64,000 bases of DNA from Bacillota bacterium (GTDB lineage: Bacteria; Bacillota; Syntrophomonadia; Syntrophomonadales; DTU052): positions 33,119 to 97,118 of the forward strand of contig JAKOVY010000013.1 of the NCBI GenBank assembly GCA_029781825.1, written 5' to 3'. This document shows, one piece after another, positions 10,788-19,947 of this stretch. The translations under genes and the position numbers were made by a program. Every line of letters starts with the position of its first letter. Position 1 is the first letter of the stretch. The notes under the pieces are model-generated. The model was not told the origin of the DNA and searched no databases. It saw only the letters and a program-made list of their open reading frames with translations.

Positions 10788-10816
10788 TTGCGGCCCTGTT
10801 ATGGGTATGGTATACT
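10788..10816 (+). promoter_or_regulatory. SigA-type promoter upstream of rpsB
   Basis: TTGCGG (10788-10793), 17 bp, TATACT (10811-10816). Confidence 0.7.
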
Positions 10817-10845
10817 AACCGATGGAAAAATTACGCACGCACCTG

Positions 10846-10868
10846 ACCCTGAAAAGGGTGCTTTTTTT
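10846..10868 (+). terminator. Terminator-like hairpin in rpsB leader (attenuator candidate)
   Basis: accct-gaaa-agggt followed by gcttttttt, about 25 nt after the predicted TSS. Confidence 0.5.
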
Positions 10869-10922
10869 GGTCTTTTTGGGGGATGAGGGATGCGGTGGAC
10901 TAACATGGAGGTGTATTATTTA

Positions 10923-11621
10923 GTGGCAGTTGTTACCATGAAGCAGTTGTTGGAGGCGGGAGTCCATTTCGGGCATCAGACCAGACGATGGAATCCCAAG
11001 ATGGCGCCCTACATTTATATGGAGCGCAACGGCATATACATCATCGACCTCCAGCAAACGGTGAAAAAGTTTGAAGAGGCCTATGAGTTCATCAAAAGCA
11101 TAGCCGCCGAAGGCAAAACCATTCTTTTTGTAGGTACCAAAAAACAGGCTCAAGAGACGGTTCGGGAAGAGGCTACGAAATGCGGGATGTTCTATGTTAA
11201 CCAGCGCTGGTTGGGTGGTATGCTTACCAACTACAAAACCATTAAGAAGAGGGTATACCGCCTAAAAGAACTGGAAAAAATGGAGCAAGAAGGCGTCTTT
11301 GAGACGATGAACAAAAAAGAGGCCGCCCAACTGCGTGCACAAAAGGAGAAACTGGAACGGTTTCTTTCCGGGATCAAGGACATGGAGGAACTTCCCGGAG
11401 CTTTGTTTGTAATCGATCCCAGGAAAGAGCGGATAGCCGTTTCGGAAGCCAGAAAACTCGGTATACCGGTTGTGGCGATTGTGGATACCAACTGCGACCC
11501 GGACGAGATTGATTATGTTATTCCCGGCAATGACGACGCTATCCGGGCGGTAAAGCTCATGTGTTCCCGGATTGCCGACGCAGTCCTTGAGGGGAAACAG
11601 GGGGAACAGATTGAAGAGTGA
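10923..11621 (+). CDS. rpsB: 30S ribosomal protein S2
   Basis: [25 protein letters not shown] start after ggaggtg. Confidence 0.97.
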   Translation: MAVVTMKQLLEAGVHFGHQTRRWNPKMAPYIYMERNGIYIIDLQQTVKKFEEAYEFIKSIAAEGKTILFVGTKKQAQETVREEATKCGMFYVNQRWLGGMLTNYKTIKKRVYRLKELEKMEQEGVFETMNKKEAAQLRAQKEKLERFLSGIKDMEELPGALFVIDPRKERIAVSEARKLGIPVVAIVDTNCDPDEIDYVIPGNDDAIRAVKLMCSRIADAVLEGKQGEQIEE

Positions 11622-11630
11622 CGAAACATA

Positions 11631-11685
11631 ACGGGGTGAATGAGGGCGGGGAAAATACCAGCCCTCTTCGCCCCGTTTTCAACGA
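11631..11685 (+). terminator. Strong hairpin in the rpsB-tsf intergenic region
   Basis: acggggtgaatgagggc ... gccctcttcgccccgttttc inverted repeat. Confidence 0.7.
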
Positions 11686-11706
11686 GATAGGAGGTTGAAT
11701 TAATTA

Positions 11707-12351
11707 ATGATTACTGCTGCAATGGTTAAAGAATTACGCGAGAGAACCGGTGTGGGTATGATGGACTGCAAAAACGCGCTGGTTGAAGCCGGCGGCGACA
11801 TGGAAAAGGCCATTGAACTGCTGCGTACCAAGGGGTTGGCCCAGGCAGCCAAAAAGGCCTCCCGGATAGCCAGCGAAGGCTTGGTGAGTTCATACATTCA
11901 TTTGGGAGGACGTATCGGAGTACTGGTGGAAGTCAACTGTGAGACCGATTTCGTGGCCAAGACCGACGAGTTTAAGGCACTCTGTCACGACCTGGCCATG
12001 CAGATCGCCGCATCCAAACCGGAGTATGTAAGGCGTGAAGATGTACCGCAGGAAGCAATAGAAAACGAGAAGCGCATCCTCCGGCAGCAGGCTCTTAATG
12101 AAGGCAAGCCGGAAAAGATTGTAGACAAGATGGTGGAAGGACGTATCGAAAAGTATTTCAAGGAGAACTGCCTGCTGGAACAGCCTTTTATCAAGGACAC
12201 TGAAAAGACGGTTCAGGATTTGCTGAATGACAAGATTATGAAGTTGGGAGAAAATATAACCGTTAGACGCTTTGTCCGTTACGAAGTAGGTGAGGGGCTG
12301 GCCAAGAAGGAGCAGAACTTCGTCGATGAAGTAATGTCGCAGATCAAGTAG
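11707..12351 (+). CDS. tsf: Elongation factor Ts
   Basis: [17 protein letters not shown] motif; follows rpsB. Confidence 0.97.
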   Translation: MITAAMVKELRERTGVGMMDCKNALVEAGGDMEKAIELLRTKGLAQAAKKASRIASEGLVSSYIHLGGRIGVLVEVNCETDFVAKTDEFKALCHDLAMQIAASKPEYVRREDVPQEAIENEKRILRQQALNEGKPEKIVDKMVEGRIEKYFKENCLLEQPFIKDTEKTVQDLLNDKIMKLGENITVRRFVRYEVGEGLAKKEQNFVDEVMSQIK

Positions 12352-12373
12352 TCCGCGGCAGGAGGTACTGGCC

Positions 12374-13090
12374 ATGCAAGAACCCAAATATAAGCGGATA
12401 GTCCTCAAGCTGAGCGGAGAAGCTTTGGCGGGAGAGGGCGGTTTCGGTATCAACCACCAGGTACTGGTGTCCATAGCCAAACAGATAAAAGAGGTTGTAG
12501 CATTAAACGTTCAAGTCGCGATAGTTGTAGGTGGGGGTAACATCTGGCGGGGAGTAGCAGGAAGCGCTCGAGGTATGGACCGGGCTACCGCCGATTACAT
12601 GGGAATGCTGGCCACTGTCATCAATGCACTGGCCCTCCAGGATGCCCTGGAAGATGCAGGTGTACCGACGCGGGTGCAATCGGCTATTGAAATGAGACAA
12701 ATAGCCGAGCCTTACATCAGAAGGCGCGCCATCAGACACCTGGAAAAGGGCAGGGTAATAATCCTGGCTGCGGGAACCGGCAACCCGTTTTTTTCAACGG
12801 ATACCACCGCCGCATTACGGGCGGCCGAGATCGAGGCTCAGGTTATCCTTATGGCCAAGAAGGTTGACGGGGTTTATGACAGTGACCCGCGGCAGAATCC
12901 AAACGCCCGCAAATATGATACCCTGGACTACATTGATGTTATCAACAAGGGGTTGGGGGTAATGGATTCAACCGCCGCATCCCTGTGCATGGATAATGAA
13001 ATACCGATTATAGTTTTCAGCATTGTTGAAAATGGGAACATCCTCAAAGCGGTTATGGATGGAAATATCGGAACCTATGTTGGGAGGTAG
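12374..13090 (+). CDS. pyrH: UMP kinase
   Basis: [23 protein letters not shown]. Confidence 0.97.
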   Translation: MQEPKYKRIVLKLSGEALAGEGGFGINHQVLVSIAKQIKEVVALNVQVAIVVGGGNIWRGVAGSARGMDRATADYMGMLATVINALALQDALEDAGVPTRVQSAIEMRQIAEPYIRRRAIRHLEKGRVIILAAGTGNPFFSTDTTAALRAAEIEAQVILMAKKVDGVYDSDPRQNPNARKYDTLDYIDVINKGLGVMDSTAASLCMDNEIPIIVFSIVENGNILKAVMDGNIGTYVGR

Positions 13091-13095
13091 ACAAA

Positions 13096-13653
13096 ATGCC
13101 TGGAACCATAATCAAAGAGGCGAGTGAACGCATGGCAAAAACCTTGGAACACCTTACCCGCGAATTTGCGGGACTGCGGGCGGGGCGCGCCCACCCTGCC
13201 ATGCTGGACAGGATCATGGTTGATTATTACGGGACTCCTACCCCGATCAACCAGCTGGCCAACATTGGTGTGCCGGAACCAAGGCTCCTGGTAATTCAGC
13301 CCTGGGACAAATCGTCTATCCCTGAAATCGAAAAAGCCATCATGAAGTCCGATCTGGGGGTCAACCCTTCCAACGACGGTAATGTAATTCGCATTGTCAT
13401 TCCCTCGCTGACCGAAGAACGGCGGAAGGAACTGGTCAAAGTCGTGCGCAAGCGGGCGGAGGAGTCCAAGGTTGCAATTAGGAACATACGGCGTGAGGCC
13501 AATGACAGTCTGAAGGCTCTGGAGAAAGAAGGACTCATCTCCGAGGACGAACATAAGAAACGGTTGGAGGAGGTCCAAAAGATCACCGACAATCATATCA
13601 AGGAAATCGACAAACTAGCTGGCGGTAAAGAGAAGGATATTATGGAAGTCTAG
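13096..13653 (+). CDS. frr: Ribosome recycling factor
   Basis: RRF family ([19 protein letters not shown]). Confidence 0.97.
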   Translation: MPGTIIKEASERMAKTLEHLTREFAGLRAGRAHPAMLDRIMVDYYGTPTPINQLANIGVPEPRLLVIQPWDKSSIPEIEKAIMKSDLGVNPSNDGNVIRIVIPSLTEERRKELVKVVRKRAEESKVAIRNIRREANDSLKALEKEGLISEDEHKKRLEEVQKITDNHIKEIDKLAGGKEKDIMEV

Positions 13654-13761
13654 CTGATGCTGAATAAATTCTTCATTATTTAAGATTTAAGCAGCCCACA
13701 AGAAAGATTCCACGCATGGCAGGTATAGTTGTATAATAACTTAAAACCGATTCCTTCTAAT

Positions 13762-13781
13762 ACCCCCTTATGGGGGTTTTA
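13762..13781 (+). terminator. Terminator-like hairpin upstream of uppS
   Basis: accccc-ttat-gggggt followed by tttat. Confidence 0.5.
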
Positions 13782-13806
13782 TAGTTTGACTGGAGGATAT
13801 TAGGTC

Positions 13807-14541
13807 ATGAGCAAACAAAACCGGCTGCATTATGATAAAGAGCGGTTGCCGAAGCATATTGCAATAATTATGGATGGAAACGGAAGATGGGCAAAGAAAC
13901 GACATCTGCCCCGTCAGGCCGGTCATAGAGCGGGAATAACCGCTCTCAAGCGAACCATCGAGACCATAATGGAATTGGGGATACCGGTCCTGACCGTTTA
14001 TGCTTTCTCTACGGAAAACTGGAAAAGGCCGGCGGATGAGGTAAACCATCTTATGAATCTTCTGCGGGAAAACCTGCATAATGAACTGTCAGACCTGCAT
14101 GAGAATAATATCAAGCTCAACATACTGGGGGATCTGAAGGGATTGCCCTCGGGATTAAGAGAGGAACTGCTGGAAGCTTGTGAAACCACGGCTGGAAACA
14201 CCGGTCTTGTCCTAAACGTTGCCCTTAATTACGGAGGCAGAAGTGAGATAGTACGGGCTGCCAAAGCTATTGCTCGGCAGGTTATGGACGGGGATGTCAG
14301 CATAGATGAGATTGATGAGGCTATTTTCGGAGCAAACCTTTACACCAAGGGGCTGCCGGAACCGGACCTTTTAATCCGAACCGCCGGCGAGATGCGAATC
14401 AGCAATTTCCTGCTCTGGCAGATTGCATATACCGAAATCTGGGTCACCGATGTCCTGTGGCCGGATTTTAATAGTGAGGTGATCTTCGAGGCTATTGAGG
14501 ATTACCTCAAGCGAGACCGAAAATTCGGCGCGGTTATATAG
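13807..14541 (+). CDS. uppS: Undecaprenyl diphosphate synthase
   Basis: IAIIMDGNGRWAKKR, FSTENWKRP. Confidence 0.96.
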   Translation: MSKQNRLHYDKERLPKHIAIIMDGNGRWAKKRHLPRQAGHRAGITALKRTIETIMELGIPVLTVYAFSTENWKRPADEVNHLMNLLRENLHNELSDLHENNIKLNILGDLKGLPSGLREELLEACETTAGNTGLVLNVALNYGGRSEIVRAAKAIARQVMDGDVSIDEIDEAIFGANLYTKGLPEPDLLIRTAGEMRISNFLLWQIAYTEIWVTDVLWPDFNSEVIFEAIEDYLKRDRKFGAVI

Positions 14542-14711
14542 GAACGATGCCAGAAAGACGGGTCAAATAACAACCGGTTCGTGCTCGCGAAGCGACGTGA
14601 AACCGTTCTGGAACGTTTGAGAAGCAAGCGGTTTTGAGTTGCTGTAACCGAGCCTCGTCCTGAAGAAAGCATCCTTAAGGTGTTACACCCAATTTGTTGA
14701 AAGGGGAGACC

Positions 14712-15488
14712 ATGAAAAATCGGGTTTTATCGGCAGCAGTGGGGATTCCGATTTTACTCCTGCTGGCATGGTTAGGCGGTTATTACTGGACCGCACTGGT
14801 TTGGCTGGCAGCCTTGTTGAGCCTTTTTGAGTTTTACCGGGGGGTTAAGGCCTCAGGCAACCGGCCTCTATGGCCGGTAGGCCTGATGGTTATGGTTTGG
14901 GCTCTGGCCTTGAGCGCAAGCCCCATGGGCGGCACCCTGGGAGCATTGATTTTGATACTGTCGATACTGTTATTAGTTATTTTATACCCCAGGTACCATA
15001 TAATTGATTTAGCGATAACCTGGTTTGGAGCTCTGTACATAGGTATTTTGATGGGTTATACCTGGAAGCTGGCCACACTGCCCGGATGGTTTTGGGTTAT
15101 ACTGTTCGCCCTCCTGCTGACCTGGGCCAGTGACAGCGGGGCCTATTTCGCCGGCAGATTCTGGGGGAAGAACAAATTGGCTCCTCAATTAAGCCCCAAT
15201 AAGACCTGGGAAGGTTTTTTTGGCGGATTTGTGGCAACTATCTTAGTAGCAATGGCCGGTTACTGGATACTGCCGGGATACAGTTTCTATCAGTATGTCG
15301 GGATCGGTATCGCAGCCGGTCTGGCGGCACCCTTCGGGGATCTGTTTGCCTCGGGGATCAAAAGGGGGTTCAACATCAAGGACTTCGGCCGTATTATTCC
15401 CGGACACGGCGGCATCCTGGACCGGATAGACAGTTTTATGTGTGTAGCACCATTGGTCTACATGTTGATTGTTAGATGGGGAGGCTAA
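14712..15488 (+). CDS. cdsA: Phosphatidate cytidylyltransferase
   Basis: Multi-TM protein with SPNKTWEGFFGG and GHGGILDRIDS signatures. Confidence 0.95.
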   Translation: MKNRVLSAAVGIPILLLLAWLGGYYWTALVWLAALLSLFEFYRGVKASGNRPLWPVGLMVMVWALALSASPMGGTLGALILILSILLLVILYPRYHIIDLAITWFGALYIGILMGYTWKLATLPGWFWVILFALLLTWASDSGAYFAGRFWGKNKLAPQLSPNKTWEGFFGGFVATILVAMAGYWILPGYSFYQYVGIGIAAGLAAPFGDLFASGIKRGFNIKDFGRIIPGHGGILDRIDSFMCVAPLVYMLIVRWGG

Positions 15489-15491
15489 AAC

Positions 15492-16610
15492 GTGGAGCCT
15501 GAACTGTTGAGATACCTCAAGATATTGGTGAAAACCGCTGTGGGAGTTCTTGCCCTGGTAGGTGTTTACCTCTTGTTCACCTACATATTTCCCATTATTG
15601 GGGATGTATTGGCGGCGCTCCCGATGTATTTCATGCCCTTTATTCTGGCCTTGCTGCTGGCTCTGCTGATCGAGCCCGCAATCAGTTTCATGGAGGAAAA
15701 GATAAGGCTGAGAAGAGGACCGGCGACCCTGCTCAGCATGCTGCTGGTGCTGGGTTCGCTTTCAATGATTCTTGTTTTGCTTGTATCCCGGCTGATTAAG
15801 GAACTGGCTTCCATTTATAAAACACTGTCCATGCGCTCTGGGGACATAAGCCAGGTGGTAACCGGTATCCTGGAACAGGCAGATGTGTTTTACCGGCGGC
15901 TCGACCTGCCTCCGGAGGTGGAGGCTTCATTGCAGGAAAACCTCTTTAGATTATTGACATATTTGGAGAACATAATAAATTCGGTGGTTACCACCCTCAT
16001 TGACATAGTTTCCAGCCTTCCAGGGTATTTTATTTTCCTGTTGATCGCGCTCATCGCCACTTACTTTATTGCATCTGGTCGACCGGAGATCAGGGACTGG
16101 ATCCTGAAGTGGCTGCCGGAATCATGGGAAGGGAAGACCCGCACCGTAGCACGTGATCTGGTAGGGGCCTTCCTGGGCTGGGTGAAAGCCATGCTCATGC
16201 TTACATCGGTTACAGCAATCCTCACTATTGTAGGATTGTCGATGCTGCGGGTAAACTATGCACTGACTATTGGACTGATAACCGGATTGCTTGATATTCT
16301 CCCGATCCTGGGGCCGGGCACCATCCTGATTCCCTGGGCTGTAATAGCCTTCATCACCGGCAATACCGGGCTGGCTGTCGGCATCCTGGTTCTTTATGTA
16401 ATAATTGTTACGGTGAGATATATACTGGAACCCAGGGTTCTTGGGGACAATATCGGGCTCCACCCCCTGGTGACTCTTATTGCGCTTTACGTGGGTTTGA
16501 GAGCGGCCGGTGTGGTGGGCATGATACTGGGACCCGCAGTGGTGGTAGTGTTTTTGGCCTGTCAGCGCGCTGGCGTATTCGACAAATGGTCTTGGAAAAG
16601 AGTTGATTGA
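15492..16610 (+). CDS. AI-2E family transporter / YtvI-like membrane protein
   Basis: Multi-TM protein with PF01594-like C-terminal motif (LLDILPILGPGTILIPWAV). Confidence 0.8.
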   Translation: MEPELLRYLKILVKTAVGVLALVGVYLLFTYIFPIIGDVLAALPMYFMPFILALLLALLIEPAISFMEEKIRLRRGPATLLSMLLVLGSLSMILVLLVSRLIKELASIYKTLSMRSGDISQVVTGILEQADVFYRRLDLPPEVEASLQENLFRLLTYLENIINSVVTTLIDIVSSLPGYFIFLLIALIATYFIASGRPEIRDWILKWLPESWEGKTRTVARDLVGAFLGWVKAMLMLTSVTAILTIVGLSMLRVNYALTIGLITGLLDILPILGPGTILIPWAVIAFITGNTGLAVGILVLYVIIVTVRYILEPRVLGDNIGLHPLVTLIALYVGLRAAGVVGMILGPAVVVVFLACQRAGVFDKWSWKRVD

Positions 16611-17752
16611 TTTTGAAACGAATCGCGATAATAGGGTCCACCGGCTCCATCGGGGTACAGGCTCTGGATGTAGTCAGGCGCAATCCGGACAAACTTGAGG
16701 TAGTAGCTCTGGCAGCGGGGAGTAATGCGAAACTGCTGGCCTTGCAGGCGGCTGAATTCAATGCCCGGTATGCGGCCGTCTTTGACAAAGAAGCGTACCG
16801 CGAGCTGGCCGCCCGTTGCGACTGCTGGACCGGTGAGGGATTGGAGGCCGTTGCCTTCCTGGCGACACTGGAAGACGTCGACCTGGTATTGATCGCGGTA
16901 GGCGGTGCAGCCGGGATTTATCCTACCTATAAGGCGGTCGCTGCCGGAAAAACTGTGGGGCTTGCCAACAAGGAAAGCATGGTGGCGGCCGGCGACGTGA
17001 TAATGCCCCTGGCACGTTCCTCCGGTTCTGCGATTTTACCGGTGGACAGCGAGCACTCCGCGATATTTCAATGCCTGCAGGGTGAAGAAAAGTCGGTTTC
17101 CCGGTTGTGGTTAACTGCTTCCGGAGGTCCGTTCCGGGAGACGGACATAGCGGAACTCGAGTTCGTAACCCCGGAACAAGCCCTGCGCCACCCGAAATGG
17201 AACATGGGGAAAAAGATAACCATTGACTCGGCAACTCTGATGAACAAGGGACTTGAGGTGATTGAAGCTCATCACCTGTTTGCAGTAAGCTATGACCAGA
17301 TAGGTGTGGTTATTCACCCCCAGAGTATCGTACACTCGCTGGTTGAGTTTGTTGACGGATCCCTGTTGGGGCACCTGGGTGTTCCCGATATGAGAATACC
17401 CATCCAGTATGCGTTCAGCTATCCTGATAGATGGGAATCTCCCTGTGAGCGGCTTAATCTGCTGCAATTGGGTGAATTGAATTTTTACCCTCCTGATTAT
17501 AAAAAGTTTCCGGCACTGGAGTTGGCATTAGCTGCCGGGCAACGGGGAGGAACCATGCCTGCGGTTATGAATGCCGCCAATGAGATTGCCGTAGAAAGCT
17601 TTCTGGAGGGGAAGCTGGGGTTTAGAGAAATAACCGTGATGGTGGAGAAGGTAATGGGGGAGCATCGGGTTATAGCCAACCCAACTTTGAGCGAGATTAT
17701 GGCAGCCGACAGTTGGGCTCGTGAAGCCTGCAGGCGAAACATTCGGAAATGA
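16607..17752 (+). CDS. dxr: 1-deoxy-D-xylulose 5-phosphate reductoisomerase
   Basis: IGSTGSIGVQALDV, LANKESMVAAG, PVDSEHSAIFQCL. Confidence 0.96.
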   Translation: MILKRIAIIGSTGSIGVQALDVVRRNPDKLEVVALAAGSNAKLLALQAAEFNARYAAVFDKEAYRELAARCDCWTGEGLEAVAFLATLEDVDLVLIAVGGAAGIYPTYKAVAAGKTVGLANKESMVAAGDVIMPLARSSGSAILPVDSEHSAIFQCLQGEEKSVSRLWLTASGGPFRETDIAELEFVTPEQALRHPKWNMGKKITIDSATLMNKGLEVIEAHHLFAVSYDQIGVVIHPQSIVHSLVEFVDGSLLGHLGVPDMRIPIQYAFSYPDRWESPCERLNLLQLGELNFYPPDYKKFPALELALAAGQRGGTMPAVMNAANEIAVESFLEGKLGFREITVMVEKVMGEHRVIANPTLSEIMAADSWAREACRRNIRK

Positions 17753-17765
17753 GGTAAGGAGATAT

Positions 17766-18830
17766 ATGATGATTATTATGTCACTTTTGGTACTGGCGGT
17801 TATAATTCTGGTCCATGAGTTGGGGCACTTTCTCGCCTGCCGTAGTGCCGGTATTGATGTCGAGGAATTCAGCATCGGCTTCGGCCCCAAGTTGATCAGC
17901 ATAAACGGCAAAAAAGAAGATTCACGTTCGGAACAGGATATCCAGACCGAATACACGCTAAGGCTTTTTCCCATCGGAGGGTTCGTTCGTATGGCCGGAG
18001 CCGAACCTGATGATTTTGACAATCCCCGCGGTTTTAACCGGGCTTCTCCCTGGCAGAGGATCAAGGTGCTGTCGGCGGGGCCGCTGGCTAACTTTGCACT
18101 GGCGATCGTCATATTCATTTTTGCTTTTACCCTGGTCGGGCTGCCCGAAATAGTAAACCAGCCCATACTGGGCGAAGTGGTAGCCGGGAAACCGGCGGCG
18201 GAAGCCGGTTTAAGGCCCGGTGACCGGGTGATCAGCATAGACGGACAAGAGGTCGCCACCTGGGAAGAGATGGTGGAGATAATCAGGAAAACCCCGGAGG
18301 GTGCCGCTCGAGAACTGGTAGTGCTCCGGGATGGACAGCGGCATACATTCACGGTGAGGCCGGAGTATAACGCCTCAACCCAAACCTCGATGCTGGGAGT
18401 AAGTGCGACCATTACTTACCACAAAATGGGGGTATGGGAAGGAATCAAGATGGGGTTTGTCAATACCTATTTAACCACGGTCTTGATGCTCCAGGGACTG
18501 GTCCAGCTTATCACCGGTGCAGTTTCTCCCGACTCTCTGGCGGGACCGGTGGGAATAACCAAGATGATTGGCGAAGCCGCTCAGGGCGGTTTGATATACC
18601 TTTTGAATTTTACGGCTCTGTTGAGCATAAACCTGGGGGTTATTAATCTGATTCCATTTCCGGCTCTGGATGGAAGCCGCATTGTTTTTACCGGTGTGGA
18701 ACTGGTCAGGGGACGTCCAATCGAAGCCGAACGGGAAAACTTTATACATTTAATCGGGTTTGTGGTTCTAGTCGGCCTGATAATCCTGATTACTTTTAAC
18801 GATATAGTAAATATCGCAAAGGGTGGATAG
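17766..18830 (+). CDS. rseP: Site-2 protease RseP/RasP
   Basis: HELGHF zinc motif, PDZ domain, NLIPFPALDGSRI. Confidence 0.95.
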   Translation: MMIIMSLLVLAVIILVHELGHFLACRSAGIDVEEFSIGFGPKLISINGKKEDSRSEQDIQTEYTLRLFPIGGFVRMAGAEPDDFDNPRGFNRASPWQRIKVLSAGPLANFALAIVIFIFAFTLVGLPEIVNQPILGEVVAGKPAAEAGLRPGDRVISIDGQEVATWEEMVEIIRKTPEGAARELVVLRDGQRHTFTVRPEYNASTQTSMLGVSATITYHKMGVWEGIKMGFVNTYLTTVLMLQGLVQLITGAVSPDSLAGPVGITKMIGEAAQGGLIYLLNFTALLSINLGVINLIPFPALDGSRIVFTGVELVRGRPIEAERENFIHLIGFVVLVGLIILITFNDIVNIAKGG

Positions 18831-18834
18831 GTTG

Positions 18835-19947
18835 ATGCGGAGAATAACCCGGGAAATTAGAATCGGGAAAGTGGCGGTGGGCGGCAATAACCCGGTCGTT
18901 GTCCAATCGATGACCAATACAGATACCCGGGATATCCGTGCAACAATTGAGCAGATCGATAACCTGTATCAAGTTGGGTGCGAGCTGATCAGGGTCGCGG
19001 TACCCGATTTCGAAGCAGCCGAGGCCCTGTCCGGCATAGTAAGACAAAGCCCCATACCGGTAATAGCAGATATTCATTTTGATTACCGCCTGGCACTTGA
19101 GGCCTTGAAAAACGGCGTTCACGGTCTTCGGATAAACCCGGGCAATATCGGACCCCGCTGGAAGGTGGAAGCGGTGGTTAAGGAAGCCCGTGAGCGGAAT
19201 GTTCCCATTAGAATCGGCGTCAATGCCGGTTCGCTGGAGCGGGCGCTCCGGGATGAATTTGGAGGGGCTACCCCGGAAGCCATGGTGGAAAGCGCCTTGA
19301 GGCAGGTCAGGGTGCTTGAGGACATGGGATTTAACCTGATCAAGATCTCCCTCAAATCGTCAAATGTGATGGACACGGTCAGAGCGTACCGGTTATTGAG
19401 CGCGGCGGTAGACTACCCTCTCCATGTTGGAATAACCGAGGCCGGTACCCTGGCACGGGGATTGATAAAATCAGCTATGGGAATCGGCATGCTGCTGGCC
19501 GAAGGCATCGGCGACACCATCAGGGTCTCCCTTACTGCCGACCCTCGGGAAGAGGTCTGGGCAGCCTATGAGATCTTGAGAGCGGCCGGAAGAAGGTCTC
19601 GCGGGGTGGAACTGGTATCCTGCCCCACCTGCGGGCGCTGTGAAATACCGCTCCAGGATTTGGCTGAAGAGGTGGACCGCGAACTGCGCGGCATTGAGCA
19701 ACCGCTTAAAGTGGCGGTAATGGGTTGTGTGGTTAACGGCCCCGGAGAGGCCAGGGATGCGGATGTTGGAATAGCGGGAGGCCGCGGTTTTGGTTTGCTG
19801 TTTAAAAATGGACAGGTGATCGCCAAAGTGGAAAACAACCGGATGGCTTCCGCATTAATCGATGCGGTGAGGGAAACTGCAAAGAGGAGGGAAACGGTTG
19901 AGGACGACACAGCTTCTAATGCCGACTCTGAGGGAAGAGCCCAGTGA
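18835..19947 (+). CDS. ispG: 4-hydroxy-3-methylbut-2-en-1-yl diphosphate synthase
   Basis: VQSMTNTDTRD, CPTCGRCE, GCVVNGPGEA. Confidence 0.96.
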   Translation: MRRITREIRIGKVAVGGNNPVVVQSMTNTDTRDIRATIEQIDNLYQVGCELIRVAVPDFEAAEALSGIVRQSPIPVIADIHFDYRLALEALKNGVHGLRINPGNIGPRWKVEAVVKEARERNVPIRIGVNAGSLERALRDEFGGATPEAMVESALRQVRVLEDMGFNLIKISLKSSNVMDTVRAYRLLSAAVDYPLHVGITEAGTLARGLIKSAMGIGMLLAEGIGDTIRVSLTADPREEVWAAYEILRAAGRRSRGVELVSCPTCGRCEIPLQDLAEEVDRELRGIEQPLKVAVMGCVVNGPGEARDADVGIAGGRGFGLLFKNGQVIAKVENNRMASALIDAVRETAKRRETVEDDTASNADSEGRAQ

